Assembly: GCA_002189035.1 (NCBI GenBank)
Contig: CM007992.1
Location: 2,914,001 to 2,978,000 of the forward strand
From: Utricularia gibba
Lineage: Eukaryota > Streptophyta > Magnoliopsida > Lamiales > Lentibulariaceae
Reading direction: 5' to 3'
Length of the DNA stretch: 64,000 nucleotides
Positions 35,699 to 47,760 of this stretch are shown in pieces (positions within the stretch are counted from its first letter, which is position 1; every line of letters begins with the position of its first letter). The notes beneath the pieces were generated by a model. It saw only the letters and a program-made list of their open reading frames with translations, was not told the origin of the DNA and did not search any database. A program made the translations under genes and the position numbers.

Positions 35699-38560
35699 AT
35701 GGGCGTTTCGGGCGTTTCGGCCATTGCTTTGTACGCTAGTTCGCCTGGCAGCCTTTGTTCCGCGTCTCACCAAATAAGCTCCCATGTTTCGTATGATCTA
35801 GACGTCAATGGCCGCTCCACATCGACGGCGTCCGCATCGACTTCCCCTGCGCAGAAGCCTTTCGTTGGAGGGCTTTCGTGCTTGTTTTCTTCGCCTCAGG
35901 TCAAATCGTCTACCTCTTCTTCTGGGGAGAAGAATTGGGTTCCCAATGGCACGATAGATCGGAGAAATTGGGTTCCTCTTATCGGTTTTCGTCGTTAAGC
36001 TCGTCGCTGAAGAGAGATCAGCCTCATCAAAGCCCGGTTTCTGTTCTTCAAGGGTTTGATAGTTCAGTCGGATCTGTGCCTCGGTCTTCTCCTCCTATGG
36101 GAGTGAATACGGATTTAAGCTCAATAAAGTCTAGAAGTGGGAGAATGTTCAACGGATTCGTGAGCAACGCATTGCAAATGAATTCCAAGGACGTCGATTG
36201 GTGTTCGTCCTCCATTGATCTACCCATTGGTGATCTTACTTTCAATATGGATGACGAATTGGACTTGCCTTCCGATTCTAAAGATTTGCTCGTTGATCTG
36301 CAATCCGGGCATAGTATTTTCAGGGATGATTTAGTTGTTAAGGCTTTTTATTTAGCAGAGAAGGCTCATAGAGGCCAGGTATATTTCCTTTAACGTTCAT
36401 ATGGTGTTTTGTATGAAGCCCTCTTATTTCCTTAACGTATTTTTTCTGATCTGTACAGAAGCGGGCGAGTGGTCATCCTTATTTGAATCATTGCGTTGAA
36501 ACAGCTCTCCTGCTTGTAAATGTTGGCGCAACTTCTACAGTTGTTGCTGCAGGACTTTTGCACGACACCATTGATGATTCCTTAGTCACATACGATGACA
36601 TTTCTGCTTCTCTTGGTACCCAAGTTGCTGATTTAGTTGAGGGGGTGAGAGCAACTGAATTTCCCTTTTCTACCTCGTTGTTGGCATTGATAATACAGAC
36701 CATATAAAATTCAAAACTAGTTGGCCAACTTGAGATGAAATGTTCACATGGCAGACAACTCGAAAATGTTTTGTTTTATAAGCTCTAGTTTTCTTGTTCT
36801 GGAGTTTGGGCTTGGTGTGGTTAATTAACCCCAGGGATCCTTTGCTTCCTTGGGGACTGTTGGTAGCCGCATTTTGTATGTGATTTTTAATCTTGTATGC
36901 TGATTAATTATCCTTATTCGGTTTTAGGCATAGAGAACATGATGCATTAATAAAATGTAATGTTGACAGTATCTTTCAAGTATATGGTCTGCCAGTAAAC
37001 CCCAGTGGTTTTGTTTTCTGCTTTATCTAGTTATGGTGATATTTATGTAACTATTGTTATCTTTCCAGGTATCAAAGCTTAGCCAGTTGAGTAAGTTGGC
37101 ACGGGAGAACGACACCGCAAGTAAAACTGTTGAAGCTGATAGGCTGCATACAATATTCCTTGCGATGGCAGATGCTAGGGCCGTACTGATAAAGCTTGCT
37201 GATCGTCTTCATAACATGCTGACCTTAGATGCATTACCCTTGATCAAGCAACAAAGGATCTCTAAGGAAACTTTGGAAATATTTGTTCCACTGGCCAATC
37301 GATTAGGGATCTGGACATGGAAGGATGAGCTCGAAAATCTGTGTTTCAAATATCTTTACCCAGATCGTCATGAAGAATTATGTTCCTTTGTCAAGTCCTT
37401 TGACAAGTCTGTGATAAGCTCTTCTTCTGAGAAGCTGGAACAAGCACTGAAGGATGAAGGAATTTCATTCCATTCTCTGTCTGGAAGGCATAAAAGCCTG
37501 TACAGTATCTACTGCAAGATGCTAAAGTAAGAAACTCTCCCGACTTTTTTCAGCCAATATGGCTTGTTTAGTCTTGTTCTCATTTAGAAATTGTGTAGTG
37601 ACTTTGTTGCGTTGGTTTAGTAAAATTGAGTATCTTGTTTTCATAAGTTTAACTGACACTCAGTGCTTTTTTTATTGTAGGAAAAAACTGAGCATCGATG
37701 AGATTCATGATATTTATGGCTTACGATTGATAATCGAGAATGAAGAAGACTGCTATAAAGCTCTGAAAGTTGTCCACCGTCTATGGCATGAAGTTCCTGG
37801 AAAGTTCAAGGACTATATCATCCATCCGAAGTTCAATGGGTATCAATCTCTTCATACAGTAGTTGAAAGTGAAGGCATGGTACCTCTTGAAGTTCAAATC
37901 AGAACAAAAGAGATGCATCTGCAAGCAGAGTATGGGCTAGCTGCTCACTGGAGATACAAGGAAGGTGGCAAACACCCGACGTTCATCTTACAGATGGTTG
38001 AATGGGCGCGTTGGGTGGTTTCATGGCAGTGCGAGGAAATGTGCAAAGAAGGATCATGTATCGGTTTTGTCGACTCCATCAAGCCACAGTGCACATTCCC
38101 AGCTCACCCCACAGACTGCTCCTTCTCTTGCAACCTGCACTCCGGTCCGGATGGTCGAATCTTCGTCATCCTGATAGAGAACGAAAAGGTGCTCGCTTCT
38201 TGCCGTTTTCTCTTAGCAGTTTCAATGAATTGTGACTGAGTTTTGAGCCCACCGCAGATGTCCGTGCAAGAGTACCCTGCAGACTCCTCCATGATGGACC
38301 TTCTTGAAACAAACGGGCGAGGCAGCTGCATGGGATCTAGTTTATCAACTGCTTTTCACCTGAAGGAGAAGCTGATGCCGCGGCTGAACCAAGAGCCGGT
38401 GGTCGATCCATCACGGAAGCTGAAAATGGGAGATGTCGTGGAATTAACTCCGGCGATCCCTTCGGAATCCCTGACGGTGTACCGCGAGGAAATCCAGCGA
38501 ATGTATGACAACGGTGTCCGCTTGCAGCGGCGGCGCCCGGTGCTCCCTGTTTTTCCGTAA
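35699..38560 (+). CDS. Chloroplast (p)ppGpp synthetase/hydrolase, RSH2/RSH3-type
   Basis: RelA/SpoT homologue controlling plastid (p)ppGpp. Five exons: 35699-36378, 36459-36644, 37069-37526, 37681-38188 and 38258-38560, about 711 aa. The Ser-rich N-terminus [20 protein letters not shown] has transit-peptide character. The HD hydrolase domain shows [25 protein letters not shown] and [18 protein letters not shown]. The synthetase domain shows [42 protein letters not shown] and [24 protein letters not shown]-like C-terminal part ends [13 protein letters not shown]. In exon 1 the frame breaks at TCTGGGGAGAAG (35924-35927). One extra G makes exon 1 exactly 227 codons and gives [16 protein letters not shown], as in Arabidopsis RSH2. 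Everything downstream is in phase. Confidence 0.93.
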
Positions 38561-38837
38561 TGCAACCTACGTTGGCGGGGGGCTACCTGATCTCTGGAGA
38601 GATGAACTGCTCTGTATCTGATCTTGCAAAGCTTTAAAAAAGAAAAAAGAATTTATTTCTTGTATATAAACAGACTGTATTAGGGGTAATTCAAGTAGAC
38701 AGTTTGAAAGGGTAAAATAGGTATTTTGCCGTTTACCTCGCTGGTAGAATTTGTAATTGGTTCGAATCATTCGATTAGGGAATATACTAGTGATCGTATG
38801 ATTTCAGTTCTAGAACTGCAATCGTATAATTTCGGAC
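38561..38837. other. RSH 3' flank
   Basis: Probable 3' UTR. Nothing else seen. Confidence 0.35.
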
Positions 38838-38949
38838 AAATCACATTTTAACGTGTATGATTCTAAAAATTTGGAATGATAAAATCACATTTTTAACGTG
38901 TATGATTCTAAAAATTTGGAATGATAAAATCACATTTTTAACGTGTATG
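38838..38949. repeat. 45-bp tandem repeat, ~2.5 copies
   Basis: Unit AAAATCACATTTTTAACGTG + TATGATTCTAAAAATTTGGA + ATGAT at 38838-38880 (two bases shorter), 38881-38925 and 38926-38949 (partial). The first two copies are nearly identical, so this is a recent duplication. Confidence 0.85.
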
Positions 38950-39994
38950 GAATCAATAGATCTAATAGTTCCAAATCGACAAATCATCAATTTCATTTCT
39001 AAATAATCACAAGCAACCTTAATAATCATTATAATAGATTATAGAATACTCTAAAAAAACGATACAATTTTAGAAACATCTAGAACAATTCATGTGGGCG
39101 TATGGAATTTATTTTTAAAAATATCATCCAATTCCAATTCCTATTCCAATTCGATTCAACATTTTTAGTTCAAGTTTAAAAATTCGATTTTAAATTAAAA
39201 CAATAACCAAAATCGAAACAAATTTTTTTTTCATTCATCAAACTAATTACTATTTTTGTTATTATGAAAATAACTATCGTTTTTAATGTATTGTTATAAC
39301 ACCTATTGTTTTTATTTTATCAACATGTATAATATTGATTCTTAAAATAAATTAATTTACTTCTAATGTTATGAATTATTATTATTATTAAAAATATTGA
39401 AACATATTAATTTTATTGATCTAAATTTGATCATATTTATACTCATTGATTATCAATAAAATAAAAATTTAAATTATTAAAAGCTATATTTTAAAAAAAT
39501 AAAAATTAATGTGATAAAAAGAATTTTGACTAAAAATATCCAAATATATATTATTATTGATTTATAACCACAAATATTCCTTATATTTCAATAGGTTGTC
39601 TAAAATGAATCAACAAACAGCAAAATATTTATAAATTTTTTTATGAAAGAGTGTTAATAAATCAATAATAATAAAGAAGTATTTTTCAACAACTCTAATC
39701 TCATGCCTCGTTTTCAGTTATCAAAGTTTGTTTGAAATTATATTATGGTAGTCAAATTATATTATTCGATGTAAGCCTAATATTGCTATTCATTCATGTA
39801 ACTATGAAATAAATGTCAAGATTATTAATAAAGCAGTTAGAATGGTGAATGAATTTATAATTGATGATTTATTGACAATTAAATATGTATTCAATATAAA
39901 TAACTCAATTTTTAGTAATATTCAATTCAAATAACTACAATTTTAGTATATATTCAATCCAATTTATCGACAATTCATGTCTCCAACTTAATTA
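38950..39994. other. AT-rich intergenic
   Basis: No gene recognised. Some of it probably belongs to the decayed Mutator-like element that follows. Confidence 0.35.
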
Positions 39995-40960
39995 TTGTCG
40001 TGGAAATCATCAAGAACTACACGTCGGAATGTATTTTACAGATAAACGGGAGGTCATCAATGTTATAGTGCATTATAATATTATTGTTGCTCAAATAGAA
40101 TACTATATGATGCATAAAGATAAAATCCAGTATCATATGATGCATTGGAAAAAAAACAAGCAATATTATGATTGTCCTTATTATTGCAATGTTGGATTTC
40201 AATGTCAATCAAAGACTCGGAAAGTTACGAAAATCATACCACCTCGCACTTTTGAAGTGATGCCACATCTTGCAACGTTTCATCGGAATTTTACAAAGCC
40301 CAAAAATTGTCACTAAATTGATGCATTATCTACATGGAAAGTTAACAACAAAGAATGTTATTTTAATAGCAAAAGAACTTTGGGGTTATGATATTCCATA
40401 TTGGCAAGATTAATTAAGTTTATATAAAGTATATAAACTAACCTATGGAACATGGGATGACTCATTGTCAAAGTTGGATGACGCGAGGGTAAAATTGGAA
40501 GCGACGAGCCTTGTTTAGCTAAACCGACCTCCCCCCAAGGGTTTAACTAAACCCAATTGGGTAGGTTCTCACCCGGTTTATAGACAGCATGCAGGTTTAT
40601 TTTTACCTGCTTCAAAACCCATATACCAAACGTGGGTTTATCTTTAAACTCACGCCGCAACCTACCTAAACCACCCAACTAAATGTGCCCTCAAGGTTTT
40701 TACAAAAGATTTGTTGAATGAATCCTGAAATGATAGTTACATGGGTTCATGCTGGAGTAGACGAGAATGAAAAATTATATATTTCAAAGAGTATTCTAGG
40801 CATTCAAATTTAATATTGATGATTTCCTTTATTATTCAGCAGTATTATGCATTAATGCTACACATCTATATAATCACTATGATTACAAGTTGTTGGACGA
40901 TATTGAGATTGATTCTAATAATTATATATGCACAATCGCATATGGTGATAGGTAAATTCC
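39995..40960 (+). pseudogene. Mutator-like (MULE) transposase remnant
   Basis: Pieces of a MULE transposase in correct order. The N-terminal zinc-binding part is GMYFTDKREVINVIVHYNII then DCPYYCNVGF (about 40026-40205). Next is YGTWDDSLSKLDDARVKLEA (about 40440-40505). After an insertion come NPEMIVTWVH and the catalytic region FKFNIDDFLYYSAVLCINAT then HLYNHYDYKLLDDIEIDSNN (about 40730-40950). Active relatives read VFWAFKPCIDGF...ISIDGTHLYG. Here the Trp is a TAG stop and the first catalytic Asp (DGTHL) is Asn (NATHL). Dead. Confidence 0.75.
40505..40706. mobile_element. ~200-bp insertion nested in the MULE remnant
   Basis: GC-richer block splitting the transposase reading. The edges show partial inverted similarity (CCTTGTTTAGCTAAACC left; inverted CCTTGAGGGCACATTTAGTT right). 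The interior repeats AAACCCAxxTGGGT and GGTTTA/TAAACC words. Probably a MITE. Confidence 0.5.
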
Positions 40961-43280
40961 TCCACATATGAGCTTTGAAACTATAATAGGAAAATAAAAA
41001 ACAAACTATTCTTATTATTCGTTCTCGCTTGGTAAAGTTTTTGGAAAAAAAAGTAAAATTTGATAGTTCATTAAAACAATTTATTTTGACATTCTTTATT
41101 GATATATCTTGTTTTTCAAAATATATTTTTGAAATATATGATTTTAAATTTGGTATATGAAATATTACTATCATATTATGACATTAATACAATTATTTGG
41201 ATCGAATCGAAATATAATATAATTTTAAAATTGAAAAAGAATAATCAATTGATCAAAACAACATATAGGTTGAATTTTACAATTATATTTTTTTACTTTT
41301 TTTGGGAATATGCATTACGCACCTTCTAAGATGAGAGTGAATAGCAATTACTCCGATGTTTAATCAATTGTATCACCAATTGACATAAGCAATGTGTATA
41401 GATCAATTGGATGATGGTAAATATAAATTTTATATTAATATTTATATTTTAATAAATACAATTTTTTCATTATACAATAAATAATAAAAATAGATTGAAA
41501 TTACTTTAAAGTAATCAAGTATATACATATATATATTGCAAATAATTTATTTGTATATTTTGGAATATACATTTTTATTTTAAAAATATTTCATACATAT
41601 ATTTTAAATTCAGCATCACGTATTAATCCATTTATATATGTGGGTAATTTTGTTGTGTGACATCAATATTAGACAATAAATTTGACCACAAAATGTAGAA
41701 AATAAATATCGAGATTTAACGTGATTCACCCCAAAATGAATGTTACGTTCACACCTAGTTTCTAGAAAAATTCACTATTTATTATAATGAGTACAAAGAG
41801 AATTAATTTGATAAACTATCGAATTTTACCCTATCTTTCTATCATTTTTTTGAAAACTATAACGGGTGAGAAACATGAATAGTAAAAAATACTATCTTTG
41901 TTCATTCTTATTTTACCCTAAAAAATACTAGAGTTTCTACCAAAAGCAACATTTAATCGATTACCTATCTTTCATATTGTGTTAAATGATATGAGGGGAG
42001 AGTTCCCTTCTATTTATTAAAGAAAGACGTACACCACAGTTGAAAGGTTGGCGTGACAACCCCCACATTTCTATTTTTTTTATATTTTGGTGGGCCCTAC
42101 ATGAAGTAACCTATCAATGCTTATATTGAGATAAATATAGAGTTATGTAGAATAGCATACGTGCATATAGGGGGAGGGGTCGTCCAAAAAGCATTATGTG
42201 TATCGAACATTACACTAATATTGATCAACCCCTATCTCCTCTCCACTTCGCTCAAAAATAAATGTTGTTATATGCATTTTTTTCAATTTTAAAATTATGT
42301 TATTTTACATTCGATCCAAACTACCAGGTCGAATGCATTCACTCTAACAATGTGATAGTAAGTATTTAACAAAAAAAAAATCTAAAAACAAGTATTTTAC
42401 AAATTATTTGTCAAAACATGGTAAGTACAAAAAATGATCTATTTAGCTATTAACTGTTAATCTAATATATCACAAATTTTTAAATGTTGCAAAATTAAAT
42501 GTGATTTTGAAAATTTTAGAATATTTAGAATATTTTTTCAAATGCATTGGCATTAATAAATTACAAATTTATTAATGAAATTAAGCTCAAAATGTTTAAA
42601 TTTTTTTTCTATTAAAATATTTCAATTTCTTTAAAAAACTACAGGTATTTTTAATATGTATTTTAACAAAAAATAATAAATTACATATATTTGTGTAATG
42701 AGATAAAAATAGCAAGTATTTACATTTTTTTTTATAGGACAAGATCATATTAACAAAAACGTGCAACTTCATCAATATTGTAGAAGTGGATTTATATCAT
42801 AATAACTACATATTTAAATTTTTTCTTAATTCTGAATTTAGTACATAATTATTATTTTTTTCTAATATCTAATTAACTAATGATCTTAAAATCATAAAAT
42901 CATTGTTTATAATGTACAATTGGATTTAAGGATTTATGAAATACAAGTAATTCATATTGAAAACTGAAATTTATTTATTAAAAATACATTTAATATATAT
43001 TAAACTAACTTATTATAATTAACTATGATACAATTAGAAAAATAAAAGCTAATTTGTGAAAAATACAAATAAAGTAAAATAATTCAATTTTACTAATTAC
43101 ATGTATTTTAATAACAATGCATTTATATAAAAAAAAGAAAAATTACAGGTATTTTTATAAAAATATAAGCAAAAATAGATAATTTAATAATAATGATGAA
43201 ACAACAGCTATTTTGATATAAACTTTTTGTGATAACCATTTCAGTAATTTAGCCGTTCCAATTCTACTAACAGGTGTCAG
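40961..43280. other. AT-rich intergenic, possible LTR scrap
   Basis: No gene. The 41645-42250 section contains ATTTAACGTGATTCACCCC, a phrase common in plant copia LTRs, so it may be a solo LTR remnant. Poly-A/T tracts elsewhere. Confidence 0.3.
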
Positions 43281-43284
43281 AATG

Positions 43285-43310
43285 ATATTGGGCCGGGCCC
43301 AAATCGGCAA
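43285..43310 (+). promoter_or_regulatory. Palindromic GGGCC/site II motif upstream of ELF4-like gene
   Basis: ATATTGGGCCGGGCCCAAAT contains TGGGCC and its inverse GGCCCA, at the edge where AT-rich DNA gives way to genic composition. Confidence 0.45.
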
Positions 43311-43634
43311 AGCGTACGGGAAGCGCTGAACGGCAAAATCGTGAAGACATGTAGAAAGTACTTGGCATGTGAGCGCAGAAGTTGTCATTTGGAGGAAAAT
43401 GGAATGGTATCAGGATCTGATGGAAGACATCGGTGGAACTAGGGGAATGGAATCCGACAACAGAGGGCTACTGTTGAGTTGTTGCTAAATCTGAGATGCC
43501 CGGGCATTTTTCTGTGTGGGGGAAGCCTCTTCTTTTTCCCTGATTTTGGGGTTGATTCTGTCTTAACAGAGCCTCAATTTGGTATCGCGTTCTCTGGATT
43601 GAAACCGGAACTGGGGTCGTCGTCTATTTTCTAG

Positions 43635-44241
43635 GTAGGTTTCTCATCGCAATCTTCCCGTTTTCTATGTTCTTTGCTGGGTTTTTTTATCTGGGTTTGC
43701 TGATTCACCAGTTGGGTCGCTCTCTTTGGAATTTGATGAGTTTTTAGTTCGAAATTTATGTGCCCTTCTAAAATGTTTGCCTTGTTTGCAAGAGACTGGC
43801 CCTTTTACCTTTCTGCTACTGTGAGGAGGCTGTGAGCATTTGTGAATCCCTCAAGGGAAGCTCCAGCATACTTTTCGAATTTATGTTTTTGAGTGAGTGT
43901 TAAAATGTATATCTAGTGAAGTGATCTACTTATTTTTATTTAGCTTGAAGTGTGAGGTAATTTTTGTTACATTGGGCCTTATCCTGCACAGTGAAATAGA
44001 AGCTCCTCGCTGTCAGATTTTAGGCATCTTCTTTGTGAAAGTATAGAATCTTTTATGAATTTCAATGACAAGTGTGGACAACACCATGTTTTATGCTGCT
44101 TGCTTTTAGAAGAGGAGAAAAGATCTATCCATTGTCTAGAGCCCGTCTTTCTAGCCACGTTTTCTTCGATTTTCGTCTGTTCATTGAATGGAGTAAGAGC
44201 CAGTTTCACCAATCTGTGTTTCTTATCTTCTGAACTTCTAG
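43635..44241 (+). other. Likely 5' UTR intron of the ELF4-like gene
   Basis: A donor CTAG|GTAGGTTT and an acceptor CTTCTAG|GAATG bracket non-coding DNA ending 24 bp before the start codon. Inferred from splice-like signals and the T-rich interior. Confidence 0.45.
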
Positions 44242-44265
44242 GAATGTTGAAGCTGTGAAGTTTTC

Positions 44266-44613
44266 ATGCAAGAAGATATGTTTTCAGGGATTGTGGATGG
44301 AACGCACATGGAGAGCAAGGCTCTACAGAAACTGCAGAAAAATTTCATGCAGGTTCAAAACATTCTTGACCAGAACCGCCTTCTGATCAACGAGATTAAC
44401 CAGAACCAAGAATCCAAGACCCCCGTGAACCTGACCCGAAACGTGGGTTTGATCAGAGAGCTGAACAACAACATCAGAAGGGTTGTTGATCTCTACGCTG
44501 ATCTTTCCAGCTCCTTCACCAAATCCATGGAGGGGTCATCTGAAGCAGACTCCCCTGGCACAACCAAATCAAATGGGCAAGGCGGGCACAAGCGAAACAG
44601 GCCCGGTAGCTGA
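44266..44613 (+). CDS. ELF4-like protein (EARLY FLOWERING 4-like, EFL3/4-type)
   Basis: Intronless 115-aa protein of the DUF1313/ELF4 family, small helical nuclear proteins linked to the circadian evening complex. The conserved core is LQKLQKNFMQVQNILDQNRL then LINEINQNQESKTPVNLTRN, then VGLIRELNNNIRRVVDLYAD. The tail has KSNGQGGHKRNRPGS, with a basic nuclear-localisation-like end typical of ELF4-LIKE 3/4 rather than ELF4 itself. The start MQEDMFSG matches the usual MExDxFSG beginning. The gene probably has an intron in its 5' UTR. Frame intact. Confidence 0.93.
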   Translation: MQEDMFSGIVDGTHMESKALQKLQKNFMQVQNILDQNRLLINEINQNQESKTPVNLTRNVGLIRELNNNIRRVVDLYADLSSSFTKSMEGSSEADSPGTTKSNGQGGHKRNRPGS

Positions 44614-46691
44614 CAGTCACACCATTGATGAGATCCAGAGGAAACTTGGATCACCTCCACTTACAGAGTTTCATGCCACAACGCTATTCCTCTTGTAAAC
44701 CCGAGATTTATTGATACTGAGGCTCAGGAACTGCCGTGTCCCTGCAAATTTATGCTATAAAATAATCATATCCAATCTGGGCAACTTTGATTCCAGAAAC
44801 GCACCACACCTGTGTGATGGATGTATCTGGGAGTAGGGCCAACTCCATGAAGCATGTGGGTGACGATGTTGAAGCTCCACCACATTTACTGCTCTCAGGG
44901 GATTATTGAGATTTATGTATGGAAAATGAAAGCGACAGGCAAGTTGTATGGGAATCCAATGTGGATACTGGATGTGAGGAACAAGCGAGGAGCTCGGGGC
45001 CCCTCATTCCATCATCTTTTTTGTCCCCCAATGCACCCAGCGAACGCTAAATGCTCTTCGCAAACAACACTCCACCCAATAATGGGAAACGCGTTGGTTC
45101 AGACCATTTTCTCCACGACTGCGTTGTGGGAAACGGGATCCGGGTCCGGGGCACCGGATCCGATTACTTTCTCTGGAGAGAAGACGACAAGGCACACGGT
45201 GGGAAAGAAGAAAGGCGACTCTCCTTTTCAGGGACACGAGGGGCAGGGCATCACGTGCGGCACGATGTGACCTGCCCTCCATCCAGACGACAGCGTTTTG
45301 GTTGAAGGCCTTCCTCCCCACGCCCACCAATAAATACTTTTTACCCTAAATTCAATTTGCTGCACCACTACGTTCATTCCATTAAAAAAAAAAGAAAAGA
45401 AAACCCTAATTTCTTTATTCACAAGACTGACGGAGCCCAATCAAAAGAAGAGATCCGACCCGACCCGACCCGACCCGCGACAGCAACAGCTCATCCCCGA
45501 ACCCCCATTCATTGAACCACAAGACATGAGAAGCGGCAGCAGCAGCATTAATTACAACTCACATTACTAACTCCCACGGTGTTGCCGGAATAAATATATT
45601 TAAATAGAACAAATAACTTGATGTTATATCAAGAATATGTAATGTATTTTAAATATATAATTCAGATTATGTAAAATATAATTGCTATTAAGATTATATG
45701 AATATAATCAGTTTAAAATTATAAAACTGCTTTGTGATGTATTCTAAAATTTAGTATCTTAAATTATTATATAATTTACTATTATGATATAAATATGTTT
45801 TAAAGTATATTTAAAAATTTAATAATTTTTTAAATTACACATAAATTTTGAATTTCTGAACTTTAGTCCAAAAAATCTAAATTTCTGATTTTATTATAGA
45901 ATCATTAAAAATTAGAATCTATAAAAAATAAATCAAATCAAATCAATAAATTATGTTTACATAAAAGGGATCCAACTGTTTTTTTTCTATTAATTCAAAA
46001 TAAAAGTGAATATTTGAATTTTAAAGAAACCGACTGACAGCATGGTGTGTCCAATGACCACATTGTCCCTAGCCCATCGCAGCGCAGAATAAATAAATTG
46101 GTTTCAGGCACGTTATCCAGTTACCAATAAACTGATTTTGAAAATTATTATTATTATTATTTGCTTTGTAAATAAAAAAGAATGATTATGTTGGAGGACT
46201 CCGGCACCCGGATCACGCTTTGATTGATTGATGCCTCCACCCAAAACCACCACTCATAACCTTAGAATAATGTCTAATTCCATCATTTCTCCTTTTTCTT
46301 TTAATAATAACAACAATAATCATCAAATATATGATTTTTTGTCATGATCCATATTGCATGATTTTAATTACTTATAATATCCAATTATTACAATTTCATG
46401 TTTTTTTCTATTTTTGATTAATAGATTCAATCAATCACCATGCTTGGGAAAAAATATTTTGTACAATATTTATATGATTATTTCACTTTTATCTCTTCCG
46501 TATACAACCAATATGAATCGGGTATTACAATTTTGCATTGTCAACCATCATGTATAAGTTTGATTCTACTTATTTTTTAGAAAAAATGTGTTTTTTTATT
46601 TTGTTTTGGAGTGTAAATTGATATTTGGGAAAAGGAAAAGATGGGACAAAACAGAGACGTTGCAAAGAGAAGAGGGAATGGCGGATTGCAT
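44614..46691. other. ELF4-like 3' flank, then AT-rich spacer
   Basis: 44614-45540 keeps near-genic composition (3' UTR and unassigned DNA) and ends with a (CGACC)n microsatellite at about 45455-45477. 45580-46640 is AT-rich with no gene. Confidence 0.35.
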
Positions 46692-47760
46692 TTACAGGAT
46701 GAGGCCTTTGGCAATGGCTCGATTGGTGTGGGGGTTGGTGGTCTCGTAGACAGGCAATTCGTCTTCTTGTTGGTGATGACGATGGAAGGGGACAGTTATT
46801 CCGATCCCGGGCAAGTTCTCGAGCTCGAACAGGTCGGAGCTGGCGCAGCTGGCTGTGTCGTCCTCCTCGTCGGAAACTTGGTTTTGGATATGCTTCACGT
46901 GGGGTTCGTTGCTGTTTGGGATGACTTTCGTGGATTCGATCCTCACCTCCAGGTTGATCGCCTTTCGGATCGTTGTGTGGGGTGGGCTCTTGAAGATGTA
47001 CTCGTTCTCCGCCGAGAATCGGACGGATCGTTTGCCGGCGGCGGAGGACGGAGTTTTGTTGGTGGTGATGGAACGGGTGAATGAGGAGGCGGAGGAGCAG
47101 GTTGAGGTGTTGCCGGAGTTTGTGTCGGCGCCGGTTTTGGGCTTCTTCTGGTTCCCCGCGAAAAGGGAGTTGAGGATGCCGACGAGCTTCCCGCCGGGAG
47201 AAATCGGCTGCTTCCCTTTCTTCAGTTCGCCGTAGATTTTCATCGCTCGCGATTTCGTCTTTGAAAACCTGGCTTCACCCCTCCTCCGCCACGTTTCTTC
47301 TCCCCTGCTTCGATTTCATCCCCACCCTTGTTTTTACTTTTGCTTTTTTCTATCGTCGTCCGTACTGGTTTCGGCCTCTGAAACACATCCTCCTCCGACA
47401 CGGCGGCGCCACCGTGGCACACCCCAGATTTTCTCCGTTCACCAAATTTCCCCTGAATCTTTTTCTCCTCGACCCACTTCTCAATAATGGACGCCCTCTG
47501 CAAACTCCGCTGCTCCTCCTCCAGTCCCCTGAATCCTCCTCCGCCGCCGCCACAGCCGCCGTAGAAACACCCCTTCTGGGTTTTCGCCGATTGGCCGTAA
47601 AACACCACCTCATCCTCCCCAAATCAATCGATCGATAAACAGCGTCAAGAAGAGAAGAAGAGAAAGACGGGTTCCGAGAAGAGTGACCCAATCGCGACAA
47701 TGAAGAAACCTGAGTTTCCCTTCCATGGCTTCTCTTCTCCGCCATGGACTTCAACTCCAT
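46692..47760 (-). CDS. BIG GRAIN 1-like protein (frame broken twice)
   Basis: Plant-specific BG1/BG1-like protein, about 356 aa if continuous; rice BG1 promotes auxin response and grain size. Family blocks appear in order but in three frames: RNPSFSSSLLDAVYRSID (frame A), RASIIEKWVEEKK and RPKPVRTTI (frame B), then KTKSRAMKIYGELKKGKQPI plus SPGGKLVGILNSLF, STCSSASSFTRS and GKRSVRF (frame C). The C-terminus LPVYETTNPHTNRAIAKGLI is typical. The A-to-B break is at TTGGGGAGGATG (47617-47620); one extra G gives IDLGEDEVVFYG. The B-to-C break is at GAGGAGGGGTGAAG (47278-47281); one extra G gives GEARFSKTKSRAMK. The start is taken at MELKSMAEKR; the next Met (47745) is also possible. Single exon. 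Confidence 0.85.

Noticed and set aside
35878-36393. RSH N-terminal part as a second overlapping gene
   Set aside because: It continues the RSH exon after the missing G; residues match the RSH2 family across the join.
40029-40316. Intact 95-codon gene
   Set aside because: It is the N-terminal block of a decayed MULE transposase; later blocks are out of frame or carry stops.
46641-47235. Two plus-strand ORFs over 120 codons
   Set aside because: Antisense shadows of the BIG GRAIN 1-like coding exon.
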